Shown here one piece after another: positions 7,434 through 14,908 of a DNA stretch of 37,722 nucleotides. The DNA comes from Spirulina sp. SIO3F2. Lineage in GTDB: Bacteria > Cyanobacteriota > Cyanobacteriia > Cyanobacteriales > Spirulinaceae. The translations under genes were made by a program, and so were the position numbers. The DNA lies in assembly GCA_010672165.1 (NCBI GenBank), contig JAAHHN010000044.1, forward strand, positions 1 to 37,722, in the 5' to 3' direction. The first letter of the stretch is position 1. Every line of letters begins with the position of its first letter. The notes below the pieces were generated by a model. The model was given only the letters and a program-made list of their open reading frames with translations, was not told the origin of the DNA and did not search any database.

Positions 7434-9365
7434 TTAGCGAAGTACCAGATAGGGCTCTAGCCATTGAGCGATCGCGCTCTGGGCAGCTAATGGAGATTGC
7501 TGAGCAATCAATTGTAAAAGCTGGTTCACAAATGGCTGATAAAGGTCGTCCTGCTGTGCCAACTGTTGTGCTGCCGTTTTCACTTGTTTGAGATCTCCAT
7601 CACAAGCTGCGTGATAGAGCGACTGTAAAAGGTTAGGTTGCGGTAATACCACAGATCGATCAGTTGCTGTGGGAACCGAGCCTGGGAATGATGAACTGGG
7701 CATGAGTACTTCAACAGGAATCTCAAACCAAAAAATGCTGCCCTGGGTGGGTATTGTTGCCACCTGAAGCTCACCACCCATTTGACGTACAGCGTGGCGA
7801 CTGAGTGTTAGCCCCAATCCAAGACCAGGAAGCTGATTGGCAGCGCCAATTTGTACAAACGGCTCAAATACCCGCTCTCGATCCACTGCACTTAAACCAA
7901 CCCCCATATCTTCTACCTCAATCCGCAGCCCACAGTTATGCTGCGAGTTGAGCGGCTGCCCAATGGTCAACGGCAAGCTTCGTACCCGTAAGGTGATCTG
8001 GCCTTGGGGTGTATAGCGAATCGCATTTTCTAACAGGGCATTGAGGACTTGGCGCAATAACCGCTCCTGGACTTTAATATGGCTGGGCAGGGTGGGACTG
8101 GGCTGGAACTGCAAGGTTAATCCCTGATCCGTAGCATGGAGCGTATATATCTGCACTATGGTGTTGAGAAAAACTGTGAGTTCCACTGTGTCAGCTAGCG
8201 GTGCGCTCGTCGGTTGCAGATCATTATGGGTCATTGTCAAAAGATCCTGGAGAACGTGAGCCATTTGTGTGGTGCAAGTTCTTATTTGCAGTAAAGATTG
8301 ACGCTGCTCTGGAGTCAAAGGGCGTGAACCTTGTAATTGCGCTAAACGACCCACAATGGTCTGAAGGGGTGTTCGTAATTCAGAATTCAAGTTCACCAAC
8401 ATTTGTTGCTGGGGCTGAAGCGGCAGCACGGGGTCTTTAGGTTGAGCGATCGTGACAAGCGCTCGTAAATTCTGATGTCCAGCATCACTGAGATAGCCTT
8501 GGCGTAATCGTTCCCAATCTTGCAGAGCCGCTGTTCGGTTCTGGTGGAACTCTTGTTGCAGGGCATTGAGGGTTTCAGGATGCTTCACATATTGCCCAAG
8601 CCAAGCCGCGAGCACCACAGCGTCTTGAATCGCGCCTAAATTTTCTTGCAACAGTTTCAATTCTGTTAGCCATTGGCAAAACGCTTGACTGTGGATGGGC
8701 GCAAAAAATTCTGCTTGGTATCGGGTTTGCTTAATCAGTTTGCGCAAATCATGCAAGGTTTCAAGTTCATGGTCTCTGAGCATCTGCTGACCACTAATTT
8801 GCCAACCCGGATGCGCTAGCAGTTGTTCAAGCTGGGCCTGGAGAACAGGTGTCGCCATGATGTTTGCTGCTCTATCCGCCAATGCCCCTTTAAGTGGGGT
8901 CTGAAGCCATTGTTGATACGTCTTTTTAAAGCGACGATAGGGTCGATCGCGGAGCACCCGATACACTTGCTTGGCCACCTTTTGCCGTCGTTTGCCCAGT
9001 TTTTTGATCAGTTGATCGAGAGCCTGCCGTTCCGTCTTGGGCAATCGGGGTCGATAGGTCTGTTGCAAGCTTTCGAGTTGCACATCCAGATCTCGCAACT
9101 GGCCCAACTGACGTCCCAATTTTCGCAGTGCTCGATTTTCCTGTTTTAGGGGAAGATTAAGCACCTCACCAAAGGTTTTGAGGGTTGCCCGTAGACGACG
9201 CAGACCCACGCGCATTTTATGCAAAGGTTCTGGATCGCGATCGGCCAGCACTTTCGGCCGCTGTTTGGTGATCTGTTGATAATGCTTTTGAATCAACATG
9301 TGGGCATAGTCACCCCAGGACACTTCGGAGTTAGGGTTTGAAGACATGGGTTTGAAGTGGTGCAT
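7434..9365 (-). CDS. CHAD domain fused to a histidine-kinase-like core lacking the phospho-acceptor histidine
   Basis: A 643-residue soluble protein. Residues about 15-300 form a CHAD domain: the two half-repeats carry the hallmark basic helices LHKMRVGLRRLRA (48-60) and LHDLRKLIKQTRY (204-216). CHAD domains bind inorganic polyphosphate. Residues about 318-555 align with a sensor kinase: dimerisation helix NLNSELRTPL (325-334), N-box ALLENAIRYTP (443-453), G1 EDMGVGL, F-box VFEPF and G2 LPGLGLGLTLS. In the H-box the expected His is Ser 328 (codon TCT on the minus strand, 8382-8384), so normal autophosphorylation is not possible, although the ATP-binding boxes look intact. A helical tail (about 580-643) resembles the end of some cyanobacterial hybrid kinases. 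No receiver domain or partner regulator lies nearby. Confidence 0.88.
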   Translation of the reverse strand: MHHFKPMSSNPNSEVSWGDYAHMLIQKHYQQITKQRPKVLADRDPEPLHKMRVGLRRLRATLKTFGEVLNLPLKQENRALRKLGRQLGQLRDLDVQLESLQQTYRPRLPKTERQALDQLIKKLGKRRQKVAKQVYRVLRDRPYRRFKKTYQQWLQTPLKGALADRAANIMATPVLQAQLEQLLAHPGWQISGQQMLRDHELETLHDLRKLIKQTRYQAEFFAPIHSQAFCQWLTELKLLQENLGAIQDAVVLAAWLGQYVKHPETLNALQQEFHQNRTAALQDWERLRQGYLSDAGHQNLRALVTIAQPKDPVLPLQPQQQMLVNLNSELRTPLQTIVGRLAQLQGSRPLTPEQRQSLLQIRTCTTQMAHVLQDLLTMTHNDLQPTSAPLADTVELTVFLNTIVQIYTLHATDQGLTLQFQPSPTLPSHIKVQERLLRQVLNALLENAIRYTPQGQITLRVRSLPLTIGQPLNSQHNCGLRIEVEDMGVGLSAVDRERVFEPFVQIGAANQLPGLGLGLTLSRHAVRQMGGELQVATIPTQGSIFWFEIPVEVLMPSSSFPGSVPTATDRSVVLPQPNLLQSLYHAACDGDLKQVKTAAQQLAQQDDLYQPFVNQLLQLIAQQSPLAAQSAIAQWLEPYLVLR

Positions 9366-9489
9366 GGCGTTAAGGCTAGAGGAGAGGGTGAAGCGTTGAT
9401 GTACTTGGGGTTTAGAGTCTGTTCAAAAACACCGTATAAACTATCTTTAACCTAATAGAATGGTCAGACTTTAATTTTATCCTGACCGT

Positions 9490-9621
9490 CTAGGGCGCGT
9501 CGTCATTTAAAACCAAAAGTCTTACAGGATAAGGGACAGAGCGCCCGACCCAAACAACAAGAAAAGGGGCTGTAAGCCAATCACTGTAAGAGTTGGCAAC
9601 CTAACTGACGGCAGCCCCTAG
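9490..9621. mobile_element. Small inverted-repeat element, family 2, copy 1 (132 bp), between the CHAD gene and aas
   Basis: It is bounded by CTAG on both sides (9490-9493 and 9618-9621). The ends are imperfect inverted repeats: left GGGCGCGTCGTCATTTAA, right (complement) GGGGCTGCCGTCAGTTAG. Two internal stems are visible: GGGCGC (9493-9498) with GCGCCC (9541-9546), and GGGGCTG (9566-9572) with CAGCCCC (9612-9618). A related copy in the same orientation lies at 32249-32375; shared core sequence includes AGAGCGCCCGACCC, AGCCA and AAGAGTT. A non-autonomous element is the simplest reading; a structured RNA family is an alternative. It lies 93 bases before the aas start. Confidence 0.7.
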
Positions 9622-9714
9622 AACCGGGCCAATCTGGTGAGCTGTCCACTCTTGCCAACAAACGTTGAACCGCATTGCTACGGTTGATATAGAACTTCAC
9701 CTTTGACGGGTAAG

Positions 9715-11643
9715 ATGACTACAGAACTTTGTGTACCTGCGATCGCGCCCCCAGTTATGAACGCTCCCCTGCAAGCTCTTTCTGATATTTGGTATCAGTC
9801 CGCCGCGCAATATGGCGACGTGGTGGCAGTGCATGATCCCCACAACACACCAGAGATTCAGCTCACCTATCAAGAGCTAACGGCACAGATGGACACATTT
9901 GCTGCAGCCCTGCAACATCTCGGGGTGCAGCGGGGGGACAAAGTGGCACTTTTTGCCGACAACAGTCCCCGTTGGCTCGTGGCTGACCAGGGCACGATGA
10001 AAACAGGGGCAACGAATGTGGTGCGCTCCGCTCAGGCGGAACGCCTGGAACTCCTGTACATTTACAGCGATAGCGATAGTACCGCTTTGATTGTTGAAGA
10101 TCTCAAAACCCTGGCAAAACTGCGTCCCGAACTCGATGATCGGCCGGTTAACTTCATTATTCTGCTCTCAGACGAGACACCACCCCAGGCTGAACCGACG
10201 CAAGTATTGAACTTTAACCAGGTGCTGGAGTTAGGCGCACAATATTCCCTGAAATCGGTGGCAATTACGCCTGATGATCTCGCTACGCTGATCTATACTT
10301 CCGGCACCACGGGCAAACCCAAAGGGGTGATGCTCTCCCACGGCAACCTGCTCCACCAAGTTCGCGCCTGCAAAAGCGTGATTCACCCTCGTCCGGGCGA
10401 TCGCGTTTTGAGCATTTTGCCCAGTTGGCATTCCTATGAGCGCAGTGTGGAGTATTTCCTGTTTGCCAATGGTTGCAGCCAAACCTACACCAATATTCGC
10501 TTTTTCAAAAAAGACCTGACCCAGGTGAAACCCCACTTTATGGTGGGAGTACCGCGCCTTTGGGAATCCATTTATGAGGGAGTCCAAAAAACCTTTCGGG
10601 AACAGCCTGCGGGGAAACAAAAACTGGTGAATCGCTTTTTCAAGATTTCGACCCAGTACATCAAAGCCAAGCGCATTGCTGAGGATTTAGAACTAGAACA
10701 TCCTAATCCCAGCCCTAGCAAACGACTAAAGGCCCGGATCAAGGCAGCCCTGCTCTCACCGTTGCATCAACTCGGCGATCGCCTTGTCTATCAAAAAGTC
10801 CGAGCCGCCACAGGGGGGTGTGTGCGCTATTTCGTCAGTGGCGGAGGCTCTCTGGCACGACATATCGACTTATTTTATGAAATTGTCAATGTTCCCATCA
10901 TTGTTGGCTATGGACTAACAGAGACCTCTCCAGTGGTGACGGTGCGCGATCGAGATCGCAACTTACGCGGTGCGTCAGGACAACCCTTGCCCGACTCTGA
11001 AGTCAAAATTGTTGACCTCGAAACCTGTCAGCCTGTCCCAGCTGGCCAGAAAGGTTTGGTGCTGTTGCGTGGCCCCCAAATCATGCAGGGCTATTACAAC
11101 AAACCTGAAGCTACGGCCAAAGCGATTGACGCTGAGGGGTGGTTCGACAGTGGTGATATTGGCCTACTGACCCACGGCGATAACTTAGTGATCACCGGCC
11201 GCGCCAAGGACACGATTGTCCTCAGCAATGGTGAAAATATCGAACCCCAACCCCTTGAAGATGTCTGTGTCCAGAGTCCTTATATCGACCAGATCATGGT
11301 GGTGGGCCAAGACCAAAAACAACTGGGTGCGTTGATTGTGCCCAATCTAGAAACCGTTGCCCAATGGCTCGCTGAGCAGCAATTAGAGCTGAAACTGCCG
11401 GAGCTGGGGGCCAGCGATCGCCTCGATCTCGATCATCCCAAAATTCAGGCACTGTTTGCCCAGGAACTCCGTCAACGGGTCAAGGATCGACCAGGCTACC
11501 GTCGGGATGACCAGATTGGCGTCTTGCGTCTAATTCTGGAGCCCTTCACAATTGAGAACGGCCTGCTCACCCAAACCCTGAAAGTTCGTCGGCCTGTGGT
11601 AAGCGATCGCTATCACGCTATCATTGACGGGATGTTTCAGTAG
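9715..11643 (+). CDS. aas: Long-chain acyl-ACP/acyl-CoA synthetase
   Basis: A 642-residue adenylate-forming enzyme. Motifs: the P-loop-like YTSGTTGKPKGVMLSHGN, GYGLTETSPVV, WFDSGDIG and GRAKDTIVLSNGENIEP. It has the length and sequence of cyanobacterial acyl-ACP synthetase, which attaches free fatty acids to acyl carrier protein to recycle those released from membrane lipids; in other bacteria the same family makes acyl-CoA. A TTG at 9703 could extend it by four residues, but the ATG at 9715 is preferred. It is followed after 37 bases by ylqD on the same strand, so the two probably form an operon. The family 2 element lies in its upstream region. Confidence 0.93.
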   Translation: MTTELCVPAIAPPVMNAPLQALSDIWYQSAAQYGDVVAVHDPHNTPEIQLTYQELTAQMDTFAAALQHLGVQRGDKVALFADNSPRWLVADQGTMKTGATNVVRSAQAERLELLYIYSDSDSTALIVEDLKTLAKLRPELDDRPVNFIILLSDETPPQAEPTQVLNFNQVLELGAQYSLKSVAITPDDLATLIYTSGTTGKPKGVMLSHGNLLHQVRACKSVIHPRPGDRVLSILPSWHSYERSVEYFLFANGCSQTYTNIRFFKKDLTQVKPHFMVGVPRLWESIYEGVQKTFREQPAGKQKLVNRFFKISTQYIKAKRIAEDLELEHPNPSPSKRLKARIKAALLSPLHQLGDRLVYQKVRAATGGCVRYFVSGGGSLARHIDLFYEIVNVPIIVGYGLTETSPVVTVRDRDRNLRGASGQPLPDSEVKIVDLETCQPVPAGQKGLVLLRGPQIMQGYYNKPEATAKAIDAEGWFDSGDIGLLTHGDNLVITGRAKDTIVLSNGENIEPQPLEDVCVQSPYIDQIMVVGQDQKQLGALIVPNLETVAQWLAEQQLELKLPELGASDRLDLDHPKIQALFAQELRQRVKDRPGYRRDDQIGVLRLILEPFTIENGLLTQTLKVRRPVVSDRYHAIIDGMFQ

Positions 11644-11680
11644 ACATTGCGCGTAAATTTTTAACAGGAAATCTTAGATC

Positions 11681-12121
11681 ATGACCAGTTCATTGACTGT
11701 CAAGCGTCCCATTGTGCTGAAAGTGATTGTGACCCCTCGTTGGCAAGAGGAAGTCACAACTCAACTTACGGCTCAGAGTGGCCAGCTTGAAAAGCAAATC
11801 CAGGATGTAGAACTCCAAGGACAACGCGCCGTCTCGGAAATTCAAAAACAGGGAGTTGCTATGACCAACCCCCAAGCACTTCAGCAAATTGAGGCTATTC
11901 AGAACCAAGTCAACCAGCGCAAGAGTGAGCTACAGCAAAAGCGCAATCAACTCTTACAGCAGCTTGAGCAAATCGGCAAGTTGGAAATGGAGCAAGAGGT
12001 GGCACAGGGCCAGCTTGAGGGCTTTTGTGATGTGAATATCGGTGATAATCTCGTCAAAAAGCTGCAAGTAGAAGTTGTGGTGCGCGATGGTGTCGTCGAG
12101 GAGATTCGCGGCGAGTTGTAA
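11681..12121 (+). CDS. YlqD family protein
   Basis: A 146-residue protein, mostly a long central coiled coil (about residues 25-110, rich in Gln, Glu and Leu heptads), flanked by a short beta-rich start (VKRPIVLKVIVTP) and a beta-rich end (LQVEVVVRDGVVEEIRGEL). This arrangement matches the YlqD family of Firmicutes and cyanobacteria, whose function is unknown. The ribosome binding site AGGAAA lies at 11666-11671. It follows aas closely and ends just before a strong bidirectional terminator, so aas-ylqD looks like a complete transcription unit. Confidence 0.85.
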   Translation: MTSSLTVKRPIVLKVIVTPRWQEEVTTQLTAQSGQLEKQIQDVELQGQRAVSEIQKQGVAMTNPQALQQIEAIQNQVNQRKSELQQKRNQLLQQLEQIGKLEMEQEVAQGQLEGFCDVNIGDNLVKKLQVEVVVRDGVVEEIRGEL

Positions 12122-12144
12122 CGCTCAAGTTTGAATCTAAGCTT

Positions 12145-12177
12145 AAAAAGGCAAGAGATTTATTCTCTTGCCTTTTT
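12145..12177. terminator. Bidirectional terminator between ylqD and the transferase pair
   Basis: A perfect 14-bp stem AAAAAGGCAAGAGA (12145-12158) / TCTCTTGCCTTTTT (12164-12177) with a 5-base loop. It has T5 on either strand, so it can end both the plus-strand ylqD unit and the minus-strand gene ending at 12211. Confidence 0.93.
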
Positions 12178-12210
12178 GTATTTTTTAATGAAGCAAGTGT
12201 AATCGCTTTG

Positions 12211-13356
12211 TTATGCACGTGGCTTAACCGTTCCTGATTGCTTGAGATAAAGCTCAGCAGTGATGATACTAAGGAGTGTTAGGAGTGCCGCGATCGCGGA
12301 GCCAACCAAATTAAACTGATAAACCAGCAAAGCGATCACTCCGGTCATCCCAGCGTAGGTCAGGGCGATTTTCTGGTCAGACCAGCCTGCTTGTTGGAGT
12401 CGTTGATAGAGATGTAGGATTCGGGACTTGCGGATTCGGAAGAAATCTTCGCCACGCAAAAGACGACGGATCGCAGTATAGGTGGCATCTCCCATCAGTG
12501 GAAAGGTAACGGCGATCGCTGACCAAAATAACTCTGGGCTGGTATCAAAAAGATCTACAGGATCGCCATTGAGCAGGATGACTGCTACGAGCAACCCGAG
12601 CGCATTATTCCCTGTTTTTCCTATCACAACCTTTGCAGGTGGCCAGTTCCATGGCAAGAAACCAATGAGAGCAACAGGGAGAAAAATTAACGCGGGTTGG
12701 TCAAGATAAATCGCCAGAAAAATGGTTTGAATGATGGCTGTGCCAGTCACTAAGCCATCAACACTACCCATGAAATTGTAGAAGTCGAGGAAGGCTGTGA
12801 CAAACATCAAGGTGATGGGCAAACCAAAGAGCACAGCCATAGGGTCTGATTGTTCTAAACCTGGAAGGGGGACAACACCAAAAAGTAATGAGATAAATAC
12901 TGACACGAGTGTGAGCAAGCGTGCCCAGTCAAATTTTTGATTGAAAGCGGACAAATCTTGGTGTATAGATTGTGTATTCAAGAGAATGCCCATCTGCATA
13001 ATGAGAATGCCGTGAGGCAGATCAAGAGACCAAGTATCCCTTGCCAGTCCACCTGTTAAACAAAATGCTAGTCCCCAGGAAGACCACAGATTAATTATTG
13101 GGGTTTGAGGTTGCTTCTGTCTGGAGTCAATATTGCTGGAACCAACATCATCTGATGCAGGTGGTATTTTCTGTTTTGCGGTGTATCTTGTGCCCCAATA
13201 CGAGAGATACCAGGCTGACCCGCTCAGTCCCAACCAAACCCAAACGATAAAATCTTCATTCACTTCAATCGGCCGCAAAGCCCAACGGCCAAACAATAAG
13301 ATGGCAATGAGGCAGGCAATCCAGGTGCCGAGTTCGACATTAAAGATTTTACGCAT
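12211..13356 (-). CDS. Degenerate paralogue of the MraY/WecA-type transferase next door (probable pseudoenzyme)
   Basis: A 381-residue polytopic membrane protein that aligns over its length with the 385-residue product of the gene just upstream. Shared: the C-terminal HLYQRLQQAGWSDQKIALTYAG block, the LFWSAIAVTFPLMGDATYT segment and most membrane helices. Lost: the PRGGG motif is replaced by unrelated residues at about 60-90, the DD motif of the catalytic loop is absent (the region reads QSIHQDLSAF), NFMDGLDGL has become NFMGSVDGL (194-202), and MGDVGS has become IGKTGN. With the Asp residues gone it should not catalyse sugar-phosphate transfer. The frame is intact, which argues for a retained non-catalytic role. 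Its ATG overlaps the upstream gene by 8 bases with no Shine-Dalgarno, suggesting translational coupling. Confidence 0.85.
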   Translation of the reverse strand: MRKIFNVELGTWIACLIAILLFGRWALRPIEVNEDFIVWVWLGLSGSAWYLSYWGTRYTAKQKIPPASDDVGSSNIDSRQKQPQTPIINLWSSWGLAFCLTGGLARDTWSLDLPHGILIMQMGILLNTQSIHQDLSAFNQKFDWARLLTLVSVFISLLFGVVPLPGLEQSDPMAVLFGLPITLMFVTAFLDFYNFMGSVDGLVTGTAIIQTIFLAIYLDQPALIFLPVALIGFLPWNWPPAKVVIGKTGNNALGLLVAVILLNGDPVDLFDTSPELFWSAIAVTFPLMGDATYTAIRRLLRGEDFFRIRKSRILHLYQRLQQAGWSDQKIALTYAGMTGVIALLVYQFNLVGSAIAALLTLLSIITAELYLKQSGTVKPRA

Positions 13357-14506
13357 CAGACTTGGATGGAGGAGTTAGTTTGCCTTTGTTTTGAAGATAC
13401 AGTTCAGCACTCAGAATTCCGGCTAGGGTGAGCAGGGCTGCGATCGCTGAACCCGCCAAATCCCACTGATAAATAAGAACAGCAATGATCCCCGTGACTG
13501 CAATATAAGTTAACGCCACTTGGCGGTGCGTCCAGCCGGATTGATGGAGGCGTTGATAGATGTGAAAACGATGGGCTTTGAAGATATTTTCTTGGCGTAA
13601 TAGGCGACGGAAGATCGTGTAGGTGGCATCGCCAATGAGTGGAAAGGTGATGGCGATCGCCGACCAAAATAATTCCGGTGTTGTCCCCCAATCTGTATTC
13701 ATTCCCGAGCCATTGATCAGCGCTAGGATGATAATTGCTCCCAAGGTTGTACTGCCCACATCCCCCATAAAAACTTTAGCAGGCGACCAATTCCATCGCA
13801 AAAAGCCCACTAGACCTGCGGCTAAAGGAATCAAGGCAGGCTGATGCAGATAAAGAGCTAAGAAAACAGTCTGAACTAAAACCGTTCCTGCCACCAAACC
13901 ATCTAAACCATCCATAAAGTTATAGAGGTTGATGAAGCCTGTAATAAACAGGAACGTCAGTAAAACTCCGAGAATATGGATAACATCTGGGGATTGTCCA
14001 AAAATGGGAAGCGGAACCCTGCCAAAGCTAAAGGCTAAAATCGCCACGAGAAAGTGAACGAGATAGCGCAGCCTTGCTGAAACATGACCCTGATCATCTT
14101 GGATACTGACACAATATAAAATCAGGAGCTGGATTGTGAATAAATCCCTGCCCAGACCACTAGAAATCAAACTGGCCGACCAAATGTATTTCAGTAATAT
14201 ATTGCCAAGTAAAAAACCCAAAAAGAAGAATTTCCCTCCACCTCTAGGCGTGGGTTTTCGATGGGAACTCCGCTTGTTAGGAATATCAAGAAAATCCTCA
14301 TTCGCTTGCTTGATGAATTTACGACTACAGGTGAAGGAGAAATACCAACAACAGAAGACTAATGTAATCCACAAGAGAATGCTAAGGGACAAGTAGGATG
14401 TTGTCGGAAAAACTTCATAAAATTCAATGGCAGAGATGCCAAATAATCCTCCGTAAACCAGAAAAAGAATCCACAGATCAAGATCAACATCGAATAGTTT
14501 GGGCAT
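13349..14506 (-). CDS. MraY/WecA-family undecaprenyl-phosphate sugar-1-phosphate transferase
   Basis: A 385-residue protein with about ten membrane helices. The family motifs are in order: NKRSSHRKPTPRGGG (77-91), SIQDDQGHVSARLRY (134-148, catalytic Asp pair), NFMDGLDGLVAG (196-207, catalytic Asp), MGDVGSTTLGA, and HIYQRLHQSGW near the C-terminus. Members move a sugar 1-phosphate from a UDP-sugar onto undecaprenyl phosphate at the inner membrane face, starting O-antigen, exopolysaccharide or similar glycans. It resembles the WecA branch more than true MraY because of its length and HIYQRL ending. The substrate is not known. It is the first gene of a two-gene unit with the degenerate paralogue; no glycosyltransferases lie nearby. 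Confidence 0.9.
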   Translation of the reverse strand: MPKLFDVDLDLWILFLVYGGLFGISAIEFYEVFPTTSYLSLSILLWITLVFCCWYFSFTCSRKFIKQANEDFLDIPNKRSSHRKPTPRGGGKFFFLGFLLGNILLKYIWSASLISSGLGRDLFTIQLLILYCVSIQDDQGHVSARLRYLVHFLVAILAFSFGRVPLPIFGQSPDVIHILGVLLTFLFITGFINLYNFMDGLDGLVAGTVLVQTVFLALYLHQPALIPLAAGLVGFLRWNWSPAKVFMGDVGSTTLGAIIILALINGSGMNTDWGTTPELFWSAIAITFPLIGDATYTIFRRLLRQENIFKAHRFHIYQRLHQSGWTHRQVALTYIAVTGIIAVLIYQWDLAGSAIAALLTLAGILSAELYLQNKGKLTPPSKSDA

Positions 14507-14582
14507 TTTTAAGACAGCAAACTAGAGTTTGAGCCAACTGAAAATTTCAGCGGCTGTGAGGTGTAAGCCTGCATTATTCATT

Positions 14583-14654
14583 GGGCAGGCGGGGGGACGC
14601 CTACGCTATGATTTTTCCTCATCTACAGTCCGTAGCGCGGGCATCTTGCCCGCC
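14583..14654. repeat. Imperfect inverted repeat, family 3, copy 1
   Basis: The left arm (14583-14610, containing ACGCCTACGCTATG) and right arm (14630-14654, CCGTAGCGCGGGCATCTTGC and more) can fold back with several mismatches. The right arm is nearly identical to 30977-30996, so this is a dispersed repeat. Non-coding. Confidence 0.6.
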
Positions 14655-14666
14655 GCTTTGCTAAAG

Positions 14667-14770
14667 CTAGTACCGCGGGCGGAAGTTCAAAGTGCAAAGT
14701 TCAAAGTGTCTGTATGACAGATATCGGGTGGATTTTGAATAGGTGGCTTACTTCCGCCGTCGAGTACTAG
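14667..14770. mobile_element. MITE family 1, copy B (104 bp)
   Basis: The reverse complement of copy A (6411-6522), bounded by CTAG at both ends (14667-14670 and 14767-14770). It lacks one TTCAAAG unit and one G relative to copy A, and is otherwise almost identical, so both insertions are recent. It lies in the spacer between the transferase gene and the oligopeptidase gene, 13 bases after a family 3 repeat. Confidence 0.87.
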
Positions 14771-14857
14771 CAATTCAGAATGTTTGGGGAGAATTTGATG
14801 AATAATGCAGGCTAAATCTAAGGTGTGAGAGTCCGATGTTTTGTATGGTGGAGCAAT

Positions 14858-14883
14858 GTGCCCTGCTTTGGCAAGCGGGGCAC
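14858..14883. other. Hairpin downstream of the oligopeptidase gene
   Basis: GTGCCCTGCTT (14858-14868) pairs with AAGCGGGGCAC (14873-14883) with one G-U pair. There is no T-run on either strand, so it may stabilise the 3' end or act as a weak terminator for the minus-strand gene ending at 14909. Confidence 0.5.
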
Positions 14884-14908
14884 GGTAGATAAAGATTGGC
14901 CAGCGAAA

